A stretch of DNA of 43,440 bases from Chromera velia (Eukaryota; Sar; Chromeraceae). Shown piece by piece: positions 12,654 to 24,469 of the stretch. Below the pieces are notes generated by a model. The model was not told the origin of the DNA. It saw only the letters and a list, made by a program, of their open reading frames with translations, and did not search any database. The stretch is from positions 1 to 43,440 of the forward strand of contig JAHBMJ010002780.1 in assembly GCA_018398765.1 (NCBI GenBank), written 5' to 3'. The number at the start of each line of letters is the position of its first letter. Position 1 is the stretch's first letter. The position numbers and the translations under genes were made by a program.

Positions 12654-14480
12654 TCAGACAGATAGGCAGTCAGGTAGTCAGTCAAACAGAGTGATGGAGA
12701 GACAGAGTGGCAGGAAGAGAGCCAGGCACATTGACAGTCAGTGTGTGCGTGCATGTGCGTGGCTGTGCGTGCATGCGTGTGCGCCTGGGATTCTAGTTGA
12801 ATGAGTGCCGGTCCGCTGTACAATGGCTGTAATTGCATGCAAGCTTTGGAGAATCACATAATTCACCCATACACACGTGCCTGTGGCACCGACACTAAAA
12901 AGTGTCAGTTGGCGAATGATGAAAAGATACTCAAATAGAGAAAGCGTCATCACGAAACTTTGGCGGACCCACCGGATCGAACACGACAGGAACGCTGGGC
13001 CCGACTTCATCTTAATTGTGGAGTTCATTTGTCAATTAAGTCAGTCATTTGGGGAGTTTCCCCCTTCGTCTCGATGCCTGCCTTTCTTGCAAGTTTGGCC
13101 GGATGATTTCGTTGTCAAGCAGTCGACACGTACGATTCCACTGATCAGAAGTGCAGCGATGGCAACGGAGAATGGAAGAACGGAAAAAAGTCATCGGCAA
13201 AGGCAGCGCATAGAGAAAGGGAAGGACTCCTGCTGCATCCGACCTGCCCGAGAAGACCCCATTATACGCACGCAATGTGCGGCCTGTAGGGGGGAGGATG
13301 TTGAAGGGGCCGCATGCATATGCATGTTTTAGGACTGTCTGCAATGATGACAGCGCTTTGATTCGTTCAGGGCTCCCTTTTTTCATCTCACTTGATGAAT
13401 GTGATGCGATGTGAGCCGGTGCTGCGGGAAAGTCCGTTGTGTTCCTTGTCTGTGTTTTTTTGTTTGTCTGCCTCCTTTTCTCTCGCTTCCTTTCTTTCCT
13501 CTCTCTTCGCCTTGCCTTTTTTGTTGTCTTCCTGCTCTGTTGATGACCTCTGCATCTCGACGAACCTTCTTGGGGCACGAGCCGTCCTGCTTTGCGGAGT
13601 CAGCAAAGGAAGCTCCAAAGGGATTCTTGTTACAAGATTCTTCCATGACGGTGCATGGTCAGGATTGAATACTTCTTTCTGTTCGGTTCCATGGTTTTCG
13701 TAGATCTCGTGACGTTTGTGATTCCCTTCTTGTTTCCAGTTTGTTTGTTTGTTTTTCATAAGCAGTCACTTCCAAAAGTGGAACGATTCAAACAATCGCT
13801 TGAGACGAAGTAGCAAGGGAGCAACATTGAAAACTGAACGAAAGCAAAGCCATTTTGCTCTGAAACAATCCGAGCGAAATGCAAAACAAACATCGGAAGA
13901 AAATTTGATGTGAGACGCATCATACAGGTTCCTTATCTGTACACCCATTCCTCTTCGCTCCCTCCCTTATTTGTGTACGTTCTTTGCAGGAGTGGATCGC
14001 GATCCGTCTGGAGACCTTGAAGTTTGACGCCAACAGTCGTTTGAACAACCGCTTGGGTCTGGAGACACAGACTGAAGTGTCTGCAATTGAAAAAGCAGGG
14101 GATTATCACCCCTTCAAAACCATTGAAACTGATGTCACTTCATTGAAAGGACATCAAAAAAACTCAACAAAAAAAAAAATAAAACCCTGACGCCAACGAT
14201 TGAATCAACTGTTACCGCAATCCTCCACCACACATACATACACATATGCACGGCATCTGCTATCAATTGCAAAATGACTGTATGCATGGAAAATGTTCTT
14301 CATTCCCCTGTATGGTCCCTCTATCGTTCATCTGCAGGGCGAGTGAAAACATTTTCAGATCGACGTCAGGGGAAGCGAAGGAGGAGGTGTCGTGCGCATC
14401 GATCAAAGTCAAGCCTGATCTTCATCTGACTTTAATTCGCCTGCAAGCAACATGTCATTTGAGCAACGGATAGCATTGTT
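12466..14480. other. Spacer after the pseudouridine synthase gene
   Basis: Mostly non-coding. A possible exon follows a CTTTGCAG acceptor at about 13989 and reads EWIAIRLETLKFDANSRLNN onward to a stop at 14190, but it cannot be joined in frame to the last exon of the preceding gene. It may be an untranslated or alternative 3' exon. The 177-aa minus-strand open frame at 13045-13578 is low-complexity Lys/Arg and is not supported. Confidence 0.4.
12607..12690. repeat. (CAGA)n tetranucleotide microsatellite
   Basis: A run of CAGA units with scattered substitutions (AAACAGA, CAGTCAGA). It is the complement of the GTCT/GTCA repeats seen elsewhere in this window. Confidence 0.85.
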
Positions 14481-14877
14481 TGAGTCCGACGTCTGTTTGT
14501 CACTGAACGTATAAACCAAGCATGAATTGAATCAAAGATGCAACGAAGTTTTTGAGATAGATTGGAGTGAATCCATATGATTGGAGTCCTCGATCGCTAG
14601 AGTTTAAAGCAATACAGAGCCCAACCTTCTATAGAGTGTTGTTTGAGTTTCTGTTGCTCACGTTCCTTCTCTATATACCCTTATAAAAGTGTACCCACAA
14701 AGTAGATCAAAAATTGATATGATGACATCGATATCAATTTTTGGTACACTTTTAAAAATTGACATGAATTTTTATATGTTTTGTTTTCTAGAATTATCAA
14801 GAGTTAGAAGCTCAAACTAACAAGGCTTAACACTCAACTGTTGTTTAATATAAGCTTCTAACTTTTTAAAGTTATTA

Positions 14878-15226
14878 CATCAGTGGGTTAACTCGTTTTT
14901 CATTATTCTTATAAAATCAAAAACCATTATTTTTTGATAGTGACTCTTGATTTCCGATAATCATTATTGACTTCAACATTAAAAATATGCAAAATAAGCT
15001 TTTCATGCCATAATCAAAGTTGTTTTTTGACTTGTTTGAAACCTTAGTCTATCATTTGTTTGAAAAGAAAATTGATAATTGTAAGAGCAATCTCTGTATA
15101 AAAATTATGAAATGAATAATTATTATTGTTATTAATGAAAAAGTAACTAATGATTATCAAAAGTTCATAATCATTATTGAAATTTATAATCATTGCTCGC
15201 TTTAACATTGAGTTAACCCACTGATG
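14878..15226. mobile_element. MITE-like element with 17-bp perfect TIRs and TA target duplication
   Basis: CATCAGTGGGTTAACTC at 14878-14894 is exactly inverted at 15210-15226. Each end is flanked outside by TA (14876-14877 and 15227-15228), as expected for Tc1/mariner-type insertion. The 349-bp interior is AT-rich, has no coding capacity, and contains further self-complementary words (ATAATCATTATT-like). It fits a non-autonomous foldback element. No transposase is present in the window. Confidence 0.65.
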
Positions 15227-15228
15227 TA

Positions 15229-16262
15229 CTAAAAAAAAAAAAAAAACGATACGAAAATTGTATGATATCAAGTTTTCAAAAATTTGTATAGTTGCCGAGT
15301 GAGGGTACGTTCATCTTTAACAATCTGCCTTGCATGTCGTGATTTGCCAAATGCTAGACGCCTACTATATGGGCCGATGGCGATGGCGTATGAGGATGAT
15401 GATGAATATTAATTTTTATCAGTTAATTTTTTTAAAAAAAATCTTTTTTACATAATACAGTGCATTTCTTTCATATATGTTTTTTCTTTAAATTATAAGA
15501 CTTTAATTTTTTTTTAATACAATAAGAGTTAAAAACTTAAACTAATATCACTTATTCGTTATATAAAGCTAGATATAAAGTCTGAAAGTTACTAAGTCTA
15601 GAGCTATATACGGCAATAGTGCTCTAGCTTGGACACTAGTAGTTCAAGCACCATTAAATCACTTAATTATCACTTACTTAATAAACTAGTTAATAAATCA
15701 CCATACTGACATGATGTGTAATTTTTTTTTATGTGCAACGCCCAGAGACTCAGTTGTGGAGAGTCTGTCAATCGGCCACTAATCGGTGAAAAACGGTACG
15801 TTTGAAAATTTAACTAGAAATTTAACCTAGTTAAAAACATTAATTGGGACTGACTGGCATCACGCTCAGATACGCTGCAATTTATACAGTCACATTGCAG
15901 TGGCATGCTGTCACAGTGTCACTTCAAGTTGGTACGATCTAGGGTACGATTCAAGTTCTACAAAACCATCCACATGAATTCGCATTGAAGCTGTCACACA
16001 CAAGTGTACTATGCAACACGGCACTGGCAGCGACGGCGCCGTCACGGCGGTTGAACACGCACCTTATGAAGTCTGCTCACATCGTTCAACTTTCGAACGA
16101 GTCAGAATCAAACGCTCTCGTGATTCGAGACAGAGACATTCATCAGAATCCCTCCTTCCCCCTTTTCACACACCCACTGGCAAACTAGCATGGATATCAC
16201 GGGAGGGATGCATGCAAAACACAAAAAAGGTCCCACGCTGCGAGTCATGCAGGTTCATGCAG
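15229..16262. other. AT-rich island with dispersed-repeat fragment
   Basis: No gene is seen. The DNA is AT-rich to about 15980, then returns to normal composition before the LRR gene's 3' end. A repeat unit at 15611-15684 recurs inverted near 42553 (listed separately). Confidence 0.6.
15611..15684 (+). repeat. Dispersed AT-rich repeat, copy 1
   Basis: On the reverse strand this segment reads GATTTAATGGTGC, then a 19-bp middle part, then TAGAGCACTATTGCCG. The copy at 42553-42605 shares both blocks in the opposite orientation but lacks the middle part. This is one of two visible copies of an interspersed repeat family. Confidence 0.55.
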
Positions 16263-18999
16263 TCACACTTTCTCCGGCCGCGGTTGCACTCTCAATCCAC
16301 TGATAAATCTCGGCACCCCATGGCCTAGTAAGACTGTGGTCAGTTTGGGAAGCGACCCCGGACGGAGGGTCTCGATAAAAGCGGAAAATCCGGCAGGGCT
16401 GATCTCATTCCCGCTCAGATCCAACGTCTCTAAAGTCGGACAGCCGTGAGATGACAGGAGCTGACCTAGTCTTTTCAGCCGCCTGTCTCCAATCCCGCAG
16501 GAAGCAAGCTTCAAAACCTTCACACGCACAAGCACTGAGTCATGCCGACACCTCGCCTCGCGGCTTGCTACCAGAGAATCGAGGGCCTCCTCACGCCCAC
16601 TCAAATCAAGGGACCACACCCACGGCGGCTGTCCTTCATCATTCTCAGCAATGATTTGAATCAAAGCCTCCGCCCTCAGATGCGGTGTATGACCCCCAAG
16701 GTCGACAACAAAAGACCTAGTAGTGCACAAACGGGGAGGGAATCTTTTGCTTCCGTTGGCCAAAATGGCCAAATCATCGGTACCAAGAACGAAAAGGGGA
16801 GGCTCATCTCCGAGCCGCTCAAGGGAGGGAAGCTTACCCGACCCAAGAGCAGCCAGTACTGACCCACCCCCCATTTCTGCTCCTGTGGTGGTTCTGGTGA
16901 GATTCAGATCTATGAGTCTTGGAAGTCCCTCTGCACTGTTCACAACCGCATCCATCAGAGCGTCAATTCCTGATGCTCCCAAACTATTATGGCTCAGATC
17001 AAGAACACGGAGAGAGGATAAATTTCCGGTCCTCACCGCCTCTACCAAAAGACTCAAATCGGTATGTGTCAACCCGACTCTGCTCAACGAGATTTCAGAC
17101 AGAAGCGTTGCCTTTCGATGACAGAGCCCTGTCAAGAAGGCTGCTCTCCCTTCAGCTGTGTCTCGAAAGATCAGAGGCGCGGTACGGTCATACGACCTCA
17201 CAGCAAACTTTTGGAGACAACACAACCGTCCCGACTGAAGAGCATCTCCAACAAGGTTCAGTGCCCCATTCACTTCCTCGCCGGACTCAGAAATAACTTC
17301 CATGGAAAGGTCTAAAGCCCCAAAGCTGCCCCCCACAAGTTGCGGGAGGAATGCGCTGAACAGCTTGGGACGGAGCTGGAGGGCGAGGGTGCGAACTGTA
17401 GGGTATATCCCTGCGGCCAGAGCGCTTAAATCCTCTTCCGCAACTCTCGTTCCAAGACAAAGCTGCACGTTTTCCAGATCGGGGCACTGTTCAGCCCGGA
17501 GTGCCTGGAGGAACTCAGAGACACCCACTGAATCCACTGTGCCGGCCTTTGTCAATAAATTCAATTTCTTCAAACGAGGTACTGCGTCTACACGCAGTGC
17601 CCTGCTAAGAAACCCCAGCCCATGTCCCCCAAAGTCATTCCCTTCCAAGTCTAACACCTCAAGATTTGGCAGGTCCCTTATTTGGAGGGCATAGGAAAGT
17701 TCCTTCATCCGTAAATTGTCCAACCCGCAGTTCCTCAACTGCAACACGCGGACACACGGAAGGGACCCCACGCAAAGAATCGGGAGCAGCACCCGCATTT
17801 GTGCAAACCCTATTTGGACCCCCGACAGATTCAGAGATTCCACCCGTAACCCCGTCTCCTGCACGGCCCCGCAGAGAACCTCCAACAGGTCCTTCGTCAG
17901 TCCCGTGTTTTCGAGGTCCAGGGACAGGAGGCGGCCAGCGTGACCGTCTCTGATTGCTTGTGTGAGTGCGGAAACCCCCTCCATCCCGAGAACGTTCCCT
18001 GACGTGACAAGGACAGTTCAATTTAGAAGTGGGAGAGGAGACGAATCGTCAGATGGAAAATCCTGTGAGATTTTTCAAACAGGAAGGAACTGCACATGAT
18101 CTTAGATAAAGACAGACAGACAGACAGACAGACAGACTACATCGTCTTTTCTTTTCCTTTTTCTTTTCAGACAGACAGACTTTCCTTCTCCCCGACACGC
18201 AAGAAGGCGCAGAATAAGAGAAACAGACATGCCCACGCACATACATACAATATCACACACACACACACACACACACACACGTGTCAGTCTCTCATTGTCA
18301 TTCCTGGTCACACGCATGCGACCAAAACAAAAAAAGGAGATTCGATGACGGACCCTTCAGGCTGAGACTCTCCAAATGGGGGAGTAGAAGAGGAAAAATT
18401 GTCTGGGCGTCTTTTGGGTCCAGTGAATTCTCTGCACAGACAGTGAGTGAGAGAGTGAGAGAATGAGCCAGTAGAGAAGAAACACAGAGCCAGAGTCAAG
18501 AAAACAAACACGCAAAACAGTGCAAAGCGCAACTGAAGGGCGGCCCCCTTCCGTTTGTGACCCCTTCGAGAAAAGTCAACGACATTCGGCGCACTCTCAC
18601 TCCTGCACGGAACCGCGTTGAATCCTCCCTCTCAAGCAGTCTCAAAGCTCTTCATTTTTTGCTCACCTGCGAAATTGAACCTCAGGCGACCGGCCACCTT
18701 CCGCAGAAAGCGGAGGAAGAGGGGAAGTGCGGCACCTCTCACAGCTACGCGATCTGCACACAGCATGCAGCAGTTTGTTCGTCAGAGACTTCTTTCGAGT
18801 TCTCATTGACCTCAAGGTCAAAAAAGTTCAAGACGCCCTGCCTCCCCGTCAGGGTCAGAAAAGCTTACCGGAGAGACAAAGCGTAGGCGGCGTGGGGGAA
18901 TCGGTCCACGAGACAGACAGAGAGCCATTCAGCCAGCCAGTCAGACAGAACATCACAGGAGCGCACAAGCAAAGGAGAGAGTGCGAAAGGGCCAGGAGC

Positions 19000-19069
<70 letters not shown>

Positions 19070-20493
19070 ACGCCAAACTCTCATCGGAAACGAGCAGCAC
19101 ATGAAAACTGCACCCAAGCGGCACCAGCACCCAAGCGGCACCACCGCCGCTGAAAGCTTCTGTCCGAAAAAAGCAATCTACCACCCAAGAAAGCAATCTC
19201 CCACCCAAGAAGTTACCTACCAAGAGTCAGTTCCTCTACGGAGGGAGGAAGAAATTCAAGAAAGAGAAAGATTTTCTCAGGAGAAAGGCCCCGTGTTCCT
19301 GCATGCATGCAGTCAGAACGAGGAAACAAAAAGAAAGAAAGAAAATCAATTGAGAGACTCGAAGACTGTCAAGGATAGTGAAAAATTCTTCTTCCTACAG
19401 GCCCCGACCGAACACAAAGAGCTGCTTGGCAAGCCAAACGAAGCAAAAATAACTTTGGAAAGGGAAGAACCTGAGAGAAGATGCAGGTGTATGCAAATGC
19501 ATTGACCCTGCAGGCAGCCCCCCAACCAACCTGAGAGGTCCACGCTCTTGGGGGGATCAACGGGAACTCTTCCGAGCTTTGCACTCTGCAGAAATTCAAA
19601 GACGAAAAAAAGGGAACGGGGCATTTCTCAGAGCAGGGGAAGAGAACAGAGCACAGAAGGAGAACAAAAGCAACACATGTTATTCCGAAGTTTGAAGAGC
19701 ACCGTTCGTGCAAAGCAAAGGAGAAGGAAGTGCCAGAGAGAAAGCGCACATCGGAAACCAACATATTCGTTCTCAACCCACTTGTAAAACAGAGGGTAGA
19801 AGGAGACAAGGAAGGGGGTGCGGGGAGAGGGGCAAAGAGGGACGGAGACACGAGGTGTCGCAGACTGAAGGTACCGCATGATAAAAGACAAACGAGCCTT
19901 TTGAACAGTCTTCATTCATGTATTTCAGAATCCTTGAACAGTCTTCATTCATGTATTTCAGAATCCTTGACGGACCTGCATATAGAGCCAGACGCTCATC
20001 AACGCAAGGCCAAACGAGTCTTTGTCCTTCACGAGGCCTGAGAGAACCTGAAATGCAAGCAAGTCAGCACGTACGCACAGCTGTAGCACAGCCATCGAGA
20101 GCGGAGAAGGGACGGTGGTGAGGCTGAAGAAGCCGACCACAGGCAGATGAAAGGAATTGAGGTGCTGAAATCGCAGATAGAAGCCACCGGTGTTCTGTCC
20201 GAACCACATAAATTGACTACCTACTCATGAGACACATGCAGCGGATGAAGGACAGTCACATGCAAAGATGATCGCACCCCTTGCTGTCTTCTCATTCATT
20301 CCTGAATAACGAAGAAGAGCCTTGACGCACGCACCTGGGGAGACAGCCCTGAACGTTGGAGTATGACAAAGAGGCCGTCGTCTACCGCCTGCAGTCTTTC
20401 TGTCTCCTCCCTGCAAGTCTCCACGTCTCCCCTTTCTATCTCACGGTCTCCCTGCCCCTCGAAGCCACAAAGCTCTCCTGTGTCCCCGCTCAT
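16263..20493 (-). CDS. Leucine-rich-repeat protein (RNI/NLRC-like), six exons, about 728 aa
   Basis: Exons on the minus strand: 20517-20335, 20047-19976, 19585-19531, 19298-19221, 18753-18667 and the large 17998-16263 exon. Phases agree at every junction. The product has an N-terminal region, then LPPSVEELTLDRVAVRG, then at least 14 degenerate leucine-rich repeats of the ribonuclease-inhibitor type: LDLENTGLT, LQLRNCGLDN, LDLEGNDFGGHG, LDLSHNSLGASG, LDLSGNEISPAG. These are curved protein-binding scaffolds. The start is set at an ATG (20493) inside the first recognised exon; that exon has a good TTTGCAG acceptor at 20517, so a further 5' exon probably exists between 20518 and 20940 but could not be fixed. 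No NACHT, kinase or membrane domain is seen, so a receptor role cannot be claimed. Introns carry CAGA, CA and CT microsatellites. Confidence 0.75.
18111..18281. repeat. (CAGA)n and (CA)n microsatellites in LRR-gene intron
   Basis: CAGA units at about 18111-18138, a second short CAGA block at 18170-18180, and a CA run at about 18254-18281. All lie in the intron before the large LRR exon. Confidence 0.8.
19002..19072. repeat. (CT)n(CA)n microsatellite in LRR-gene intron
   Basis: A CT run passes directly into a CA run. It lies between the exons at 19298-19221 and 18753-18667 of the minus-strand LRR gene. Confidence 0.9.
19901..19966. repeat. 33-bp perfect tandem duplication
   Basis: A 33-bp unit beginning TTGAACAGTC occurs twice head to tail (19901-19933 and 19934-19966). 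It lies in the intron just downstream of the LRR-gene exon 20047-19976, 10 bp from its donor. The exactness points to a recent event. Confidence 0.9.
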
Positions 20494-20517
20494 TGCTAGA
20501 ACGAAGGAGACAATCGC

Positions 20518-21048
20518 CTGCAAACAATCAGGAAGGGGGGATGGCAGGATGTTCCAAGCAATTGCTTCGAGATATTGCTCAATCCCCCTGTCTCCCTCAG
20601 CCCCTCTTCCGCTCCATCCCTGCCTACGTGCCTGCCTGCCTGCCTCCATCCTTGTTTTCCCCATTGCCCACACCATCATTCCCTGTAGCCTGACCTCTTT
20701 GTTCTGCTTCGATCTCGTCACTCTGACGAGAGGAAACAGCCAATTACTTCAGATCAGCGTGGAGAAGGGATTTGCTGTTCAAGTCCAGCTAAGCGCCTCA
20801 GCGATCTTCAGCAATCTTCCCGGCGCGCAGCAAAGAGGGACTGATGGAGAAGAGTTCTGTAATCTCGTGATCAAGCGGTCTTGTGATCGGCCGGGCAAGA
20901 CCTACAGCTGAGCACCAGGGTCTCAGAAAAGGTGAACATGCGAGGCCAAATTTCAAACAGCGTGACGCATCGAATTGACGCACGCGCGACGCACGCGCAT
21001 GACGCACGCATGCGTCGCGGGGCCCCGCAACCTTTTTTTTTGCGGCGG
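20518..21048. other. Upstream region of the LRR gene, 5' exon unresolved
   Basis: Probably holds the first exon and promoter of the minus-strand LRR gene. A candidate start MFTFSETL (minus strand, ATG near 20940) has a phase-0 GTGCTC donor, but this is weak. Positions 20960-21020 contain GACGCACGC-type GC-rich repeats next to the assembly gap. Confidence 0.3.
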
Positions 21049-21073
21049 NNNNNNNNNNNNNNNNNNNNNNNNN
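21049..21073. other. Run of 25 N (assembly gap)
   Basis: Undetermined bases, flanked on the left by GACGCACGC-like repeats and a T8 run, which probably stopped the assembly. The true length is unknown. Confidence 0.95.
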
Positions 21074-21289
21074 CGCCCGCCGGTCTCGTACGCACTCGGC
21101 AATGCTTCACATCGTGTGACGCGGACTGTTTCAAGACCCCCCACATGCAGTGGCGTACCTTTCGGGCCGCGCCTCGCCATGACCAGGCGGCTACAAACTA
21201 TTACATACAATAACACACCATCATTGTCACAATGTCTATTTTTCATGCCGGAATACGCCGCAAAATGCCGTAAACGATATCCAAGCATA

Positions 21290-22500
21290 CCCAAGTACTA
21301 TAACAGATAATAGTAGACACGATACATTTTTTTTCTTTAACTGAAACATCATTGAAACATGTTAATTGTCACTAGTTGTCACTCTGTTTTACTCGATTTT
21401 AACAATTATTTTGACAATTCTTGTAAATTTCTTGAAATGAAAGGTTTGCTGTGGGGCTCAAGAGCTGAAGTTGGTCTGCGGGCCTGCAACGCAACGCAGG
21501 CATACAAAATTTTTGCTCCGCAGCGTGCCGTGAAGCATCAGATTCGCACTCTGTAGCGTATATGCAAAAACGGTGCCTAAAACGGCGTAGCGTATACGGA
21601 CAAACGGCCTCTAGACGTATCACAGCAAAAAAAAAATAAAAAAAAAGTAAACCGGAATTGGCTTTAATTATTTTTTTCTTTTTTTTTTTCATACAACACC
21701 TAAGCAATAGTTGTGCAACACCGAAACACCAGTTATGCAACACTTGAACAACAGTTGTTTATTACCAAACATGATAAAAAAAAAAAGTGAGAATTAGCTT
21801 TAAATTGCCTTTAATTATTTGTTTTTTGCTATGATAGGCCTAGACGGTGGTAAACCTAGTACTAAACGGTGCGAGACCGCCACTTATAGACCAGCGCAGG
21901 CTAAGACTATACAGTACGGTTAGGAGTAACTCGGTCATGGTACCAAGTGTTGTTCACATTAATAAAGACACGGGTTTTCGCAGGTTTCATACTAACTAGA
22001 TTTTACAGTCAGTGTTCTAGCTTTATTATAGTCTGCTACGTAAATATTGACTCCAGATAAGTCTAGCACCAACTAAAATGTTTTATCAATTCTTTTTATT
22101 TCAGTTGTAACATTTCTTCATTTTACACTTTTATGGAATAGCGCAGTAGATAGCCTGCGCGTTTTAAGAATTATTATAAATTAATGTTTTCTTTTAAAGT
22201 GAAAAAACCCAAAGTTATCTAAAAATTGTACCAATCGGGTTTGTTTACTGATATTTAACATTCATAAATGCATAGAACATCCACTCAGCGCTAGGCTCAG
22301 CTACAAACACTGAGAGAGAACCCTGGCTCCATGAAACATTCAGTCAGTACGTTGTGTGATTAGTTTTTATCGTTTGAAGCGTTTGATTTATGATCTATCC
22401 AAGTCTCCCTTCGCTGGTCTCTTTTTTTTTCACATTAAACAACGCTCTACAGTACAAGGTCACACTGAATGACGCCCGCCGTCCGCATCTTCACAGCAAA
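21290..22500. other. AT-rich island, no gene
   Basis: No coding region is seen. Homopolymer A and T runs are frequent. Short direct words such as CAACA(C)..GTTGTGCAACAC and CAGTTATGCAACACTTGAACA recur at 21690-21760. A segment near 22140 resembles a tRNA D-arm but lacks the rest of a tRNA. Confidence 0.55.
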
Positions 22501-23346
22501 GAACACTTTCATTGATTTTAAATTTGGGGAGCGAAACTCAATGCATGTGATCGATCGATCACTCAAAATTCTCAAATTCGAGAAATTCATCCGAACTTAA
22601 AAGCGGGCAGAGAGCCCAGACGAAGAGTTCGAGACGGAGTGGGTAGACAATTTGGAGCGAGGTAGACAAAGCACGCGAGGATGAAGAAAGAGAGAAAGAA
22701 AACAAACGGGGGGCACGACAAAGGGGCGAAGAGGTGCATTTTTGAGAATTGACGAAGTGGATGATCCAGGTTGATTGAAGAAAGGAAGAAAGCTTCCCTT
22801 CTGTTAATTGGTTACGGAAGAAACGGAATGGAAGAGTCCGCCTCCATCCATCCATCCGATCATGTCGGTCGGTATACTTCCGCTCGAACAATGGACAGAC
22901 AGACGGACAAGAAGCACCAGTGCGGGAATGTGGTTTGCGTTACTCTTATCTCTTGCTGTATGGCCACCTCCAGACCTTTTTTTCACCTTCGCTAAAAGGA
23001 AGGAAAGGAAGAGGGGAGGAACAAGCACGAAGAATGAACAAAGGGGGGAAGAAAAACAACGTCAAAAACAAAGCTTTGCTTTACAAAAGCATTCACTGTC
23101 TTTCATGAACCTAAGCTTTCAATCACGCCCCATCCCCTTCCTCCGCACAAAACAAAAAAACAGCTTCATGCTCAACTTAATTGATGCTCTTCTAAGTCTG
23201 TCTAGCTCCTCTCTCTTTTTCCTGCCTCACACCCCTCCTTTCTGAATGACCCTACAGGCTCCTCGACATTAAGGCAAATCCAGAGACAGAAAGGGAAACA
23301 CAAACAAACATGAACGAACGGACGGACACCCACACCCACACACACC

Positions 23347-23382
<36 letters not shown>

Positions 23383-24469
23383 CGTACGCACGCGCACAGG
23401 TCGAGAGAAAAAGTGAGAGAGAAAAGATTTCAAAATCAGCAGAGAAAGAAAGAGTGAAAGGAAGGGATCAGAGCAGCAAAATCGGGGACGGGACTCCAGT
23501 TGCCGCAGTTGCACAGAGACATGCATACATCAACCTGACAAACAAACAAGCAACAAGGAAGGAAAGCAAGAAGGAAACTTTGGAAAGATAGGACGTACAA
23601 AGAAGGAACGCAATTCAGAGAGGAGAGGAGAGAGACGGGCTCTCATTGGGGCACGCGCATCTCTCTCCCCCGTCTCTGACTGACTGACTGACTCTTTTCT
23701 TTTCATTCGATCGTCCTCTGACTAGAATTCTGTTTCTGACACGCAAGGGAAGAAGGAAGGAAGGAAGTGCCAGGCCTTTCACACTCTCTCGATCCTCATG
23801 TGTGTCCGAAATTGGGGCGGCAGGTCTGTCTGTCTGCCTGCCTGCCTAACTGCCTGTCTGTTTGTCCGTCTTTTTTTGTGTCCTTCCTGTCTGTCTGTAT
23901 AGTTGACGTGTGAAATAAGAAGTCCTTTTGTGCGAAAGGTTTCAGACTTTCATTGTATGATGCTGACAAAACCTCTCTAGCTGTCTACCATACAGCATCC
24001 TGACAGCTCTCTTTCTGCAGATCCTGATTTCGCAATAGAACGCACTGAAATCAAATCAAACTTGCTGGTTCGACCAACACTTTTCTTTCCGCTGACTGCC
24101 TCTCTTTTGTTCGCGGTTTCAGGGGAACATAGGAGAGGACAGGTCCTCCCTCCATCTCTTTCTCTTCCTCCCTCCCCTCTATCGATCATGCAAAAAGAAA
24201 ACAAAAGGCTTCTTTTTGAAACAAAATCATTGTTTGCACTATACTCATGTTTGACCCCCCGAAACTTCTCTCAAATCCTTACAGCACCATGGAAGGCGAC
24301 AAACAGACTGAATGAGAGACAAAGAGGGCGCAGGAGGGCGGACCCTCGACTACATATACCTGCAGCCAACTCGGTGTCTTTTTGATCTACTGCATGAATG
24401 AATGCATGAATGGAAGAATGAATGAATGAATGAATGAATGAATGTATTCAGACTTCACTACAACTACAA
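22501..24469. other. Spacer downstream of the DUF3067-like gene
   Basis: Base composition is normal, but there is no recognisable protein. Open frames of up to 145 aa are low in complexity (Lys/Arg- or Ser/Phe-rich). It includes CA/GA microsatellite at 23330-23382, a GACT run near 23680 and a GAAT run at about 24393-24443, immediately past the stop codon of the minus-strand gene. Part of it may be 3' untranslated sequence. Confidence 0.5.
24393..24443. repeat. (GAAT)n tetranucleotide microsatellite
   Basis: About twelve GAAT/AATG units with two interruptions, in the likely 3' untranslated region of the DUF3067-like gene. Confidence 0.85.

Noticed and set aside
13045-13578. 177-aa minus-strand open frame
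   Set aside because: Lys/Arg-rich start, no domain, no splice context, and competing frames on both strands.
22130-22180. tRNA-like segment (TAGCGCAGTAGATAGC)
   Set aside because: It resembles a D-arm and A box, but no B box, T-arm or acceptor stem could be found.
22559-23245. 110-aa and 145-aa frames on opposite strands
   Set aside because: Low complexity, no recognisable domain and no supporting neighbours.
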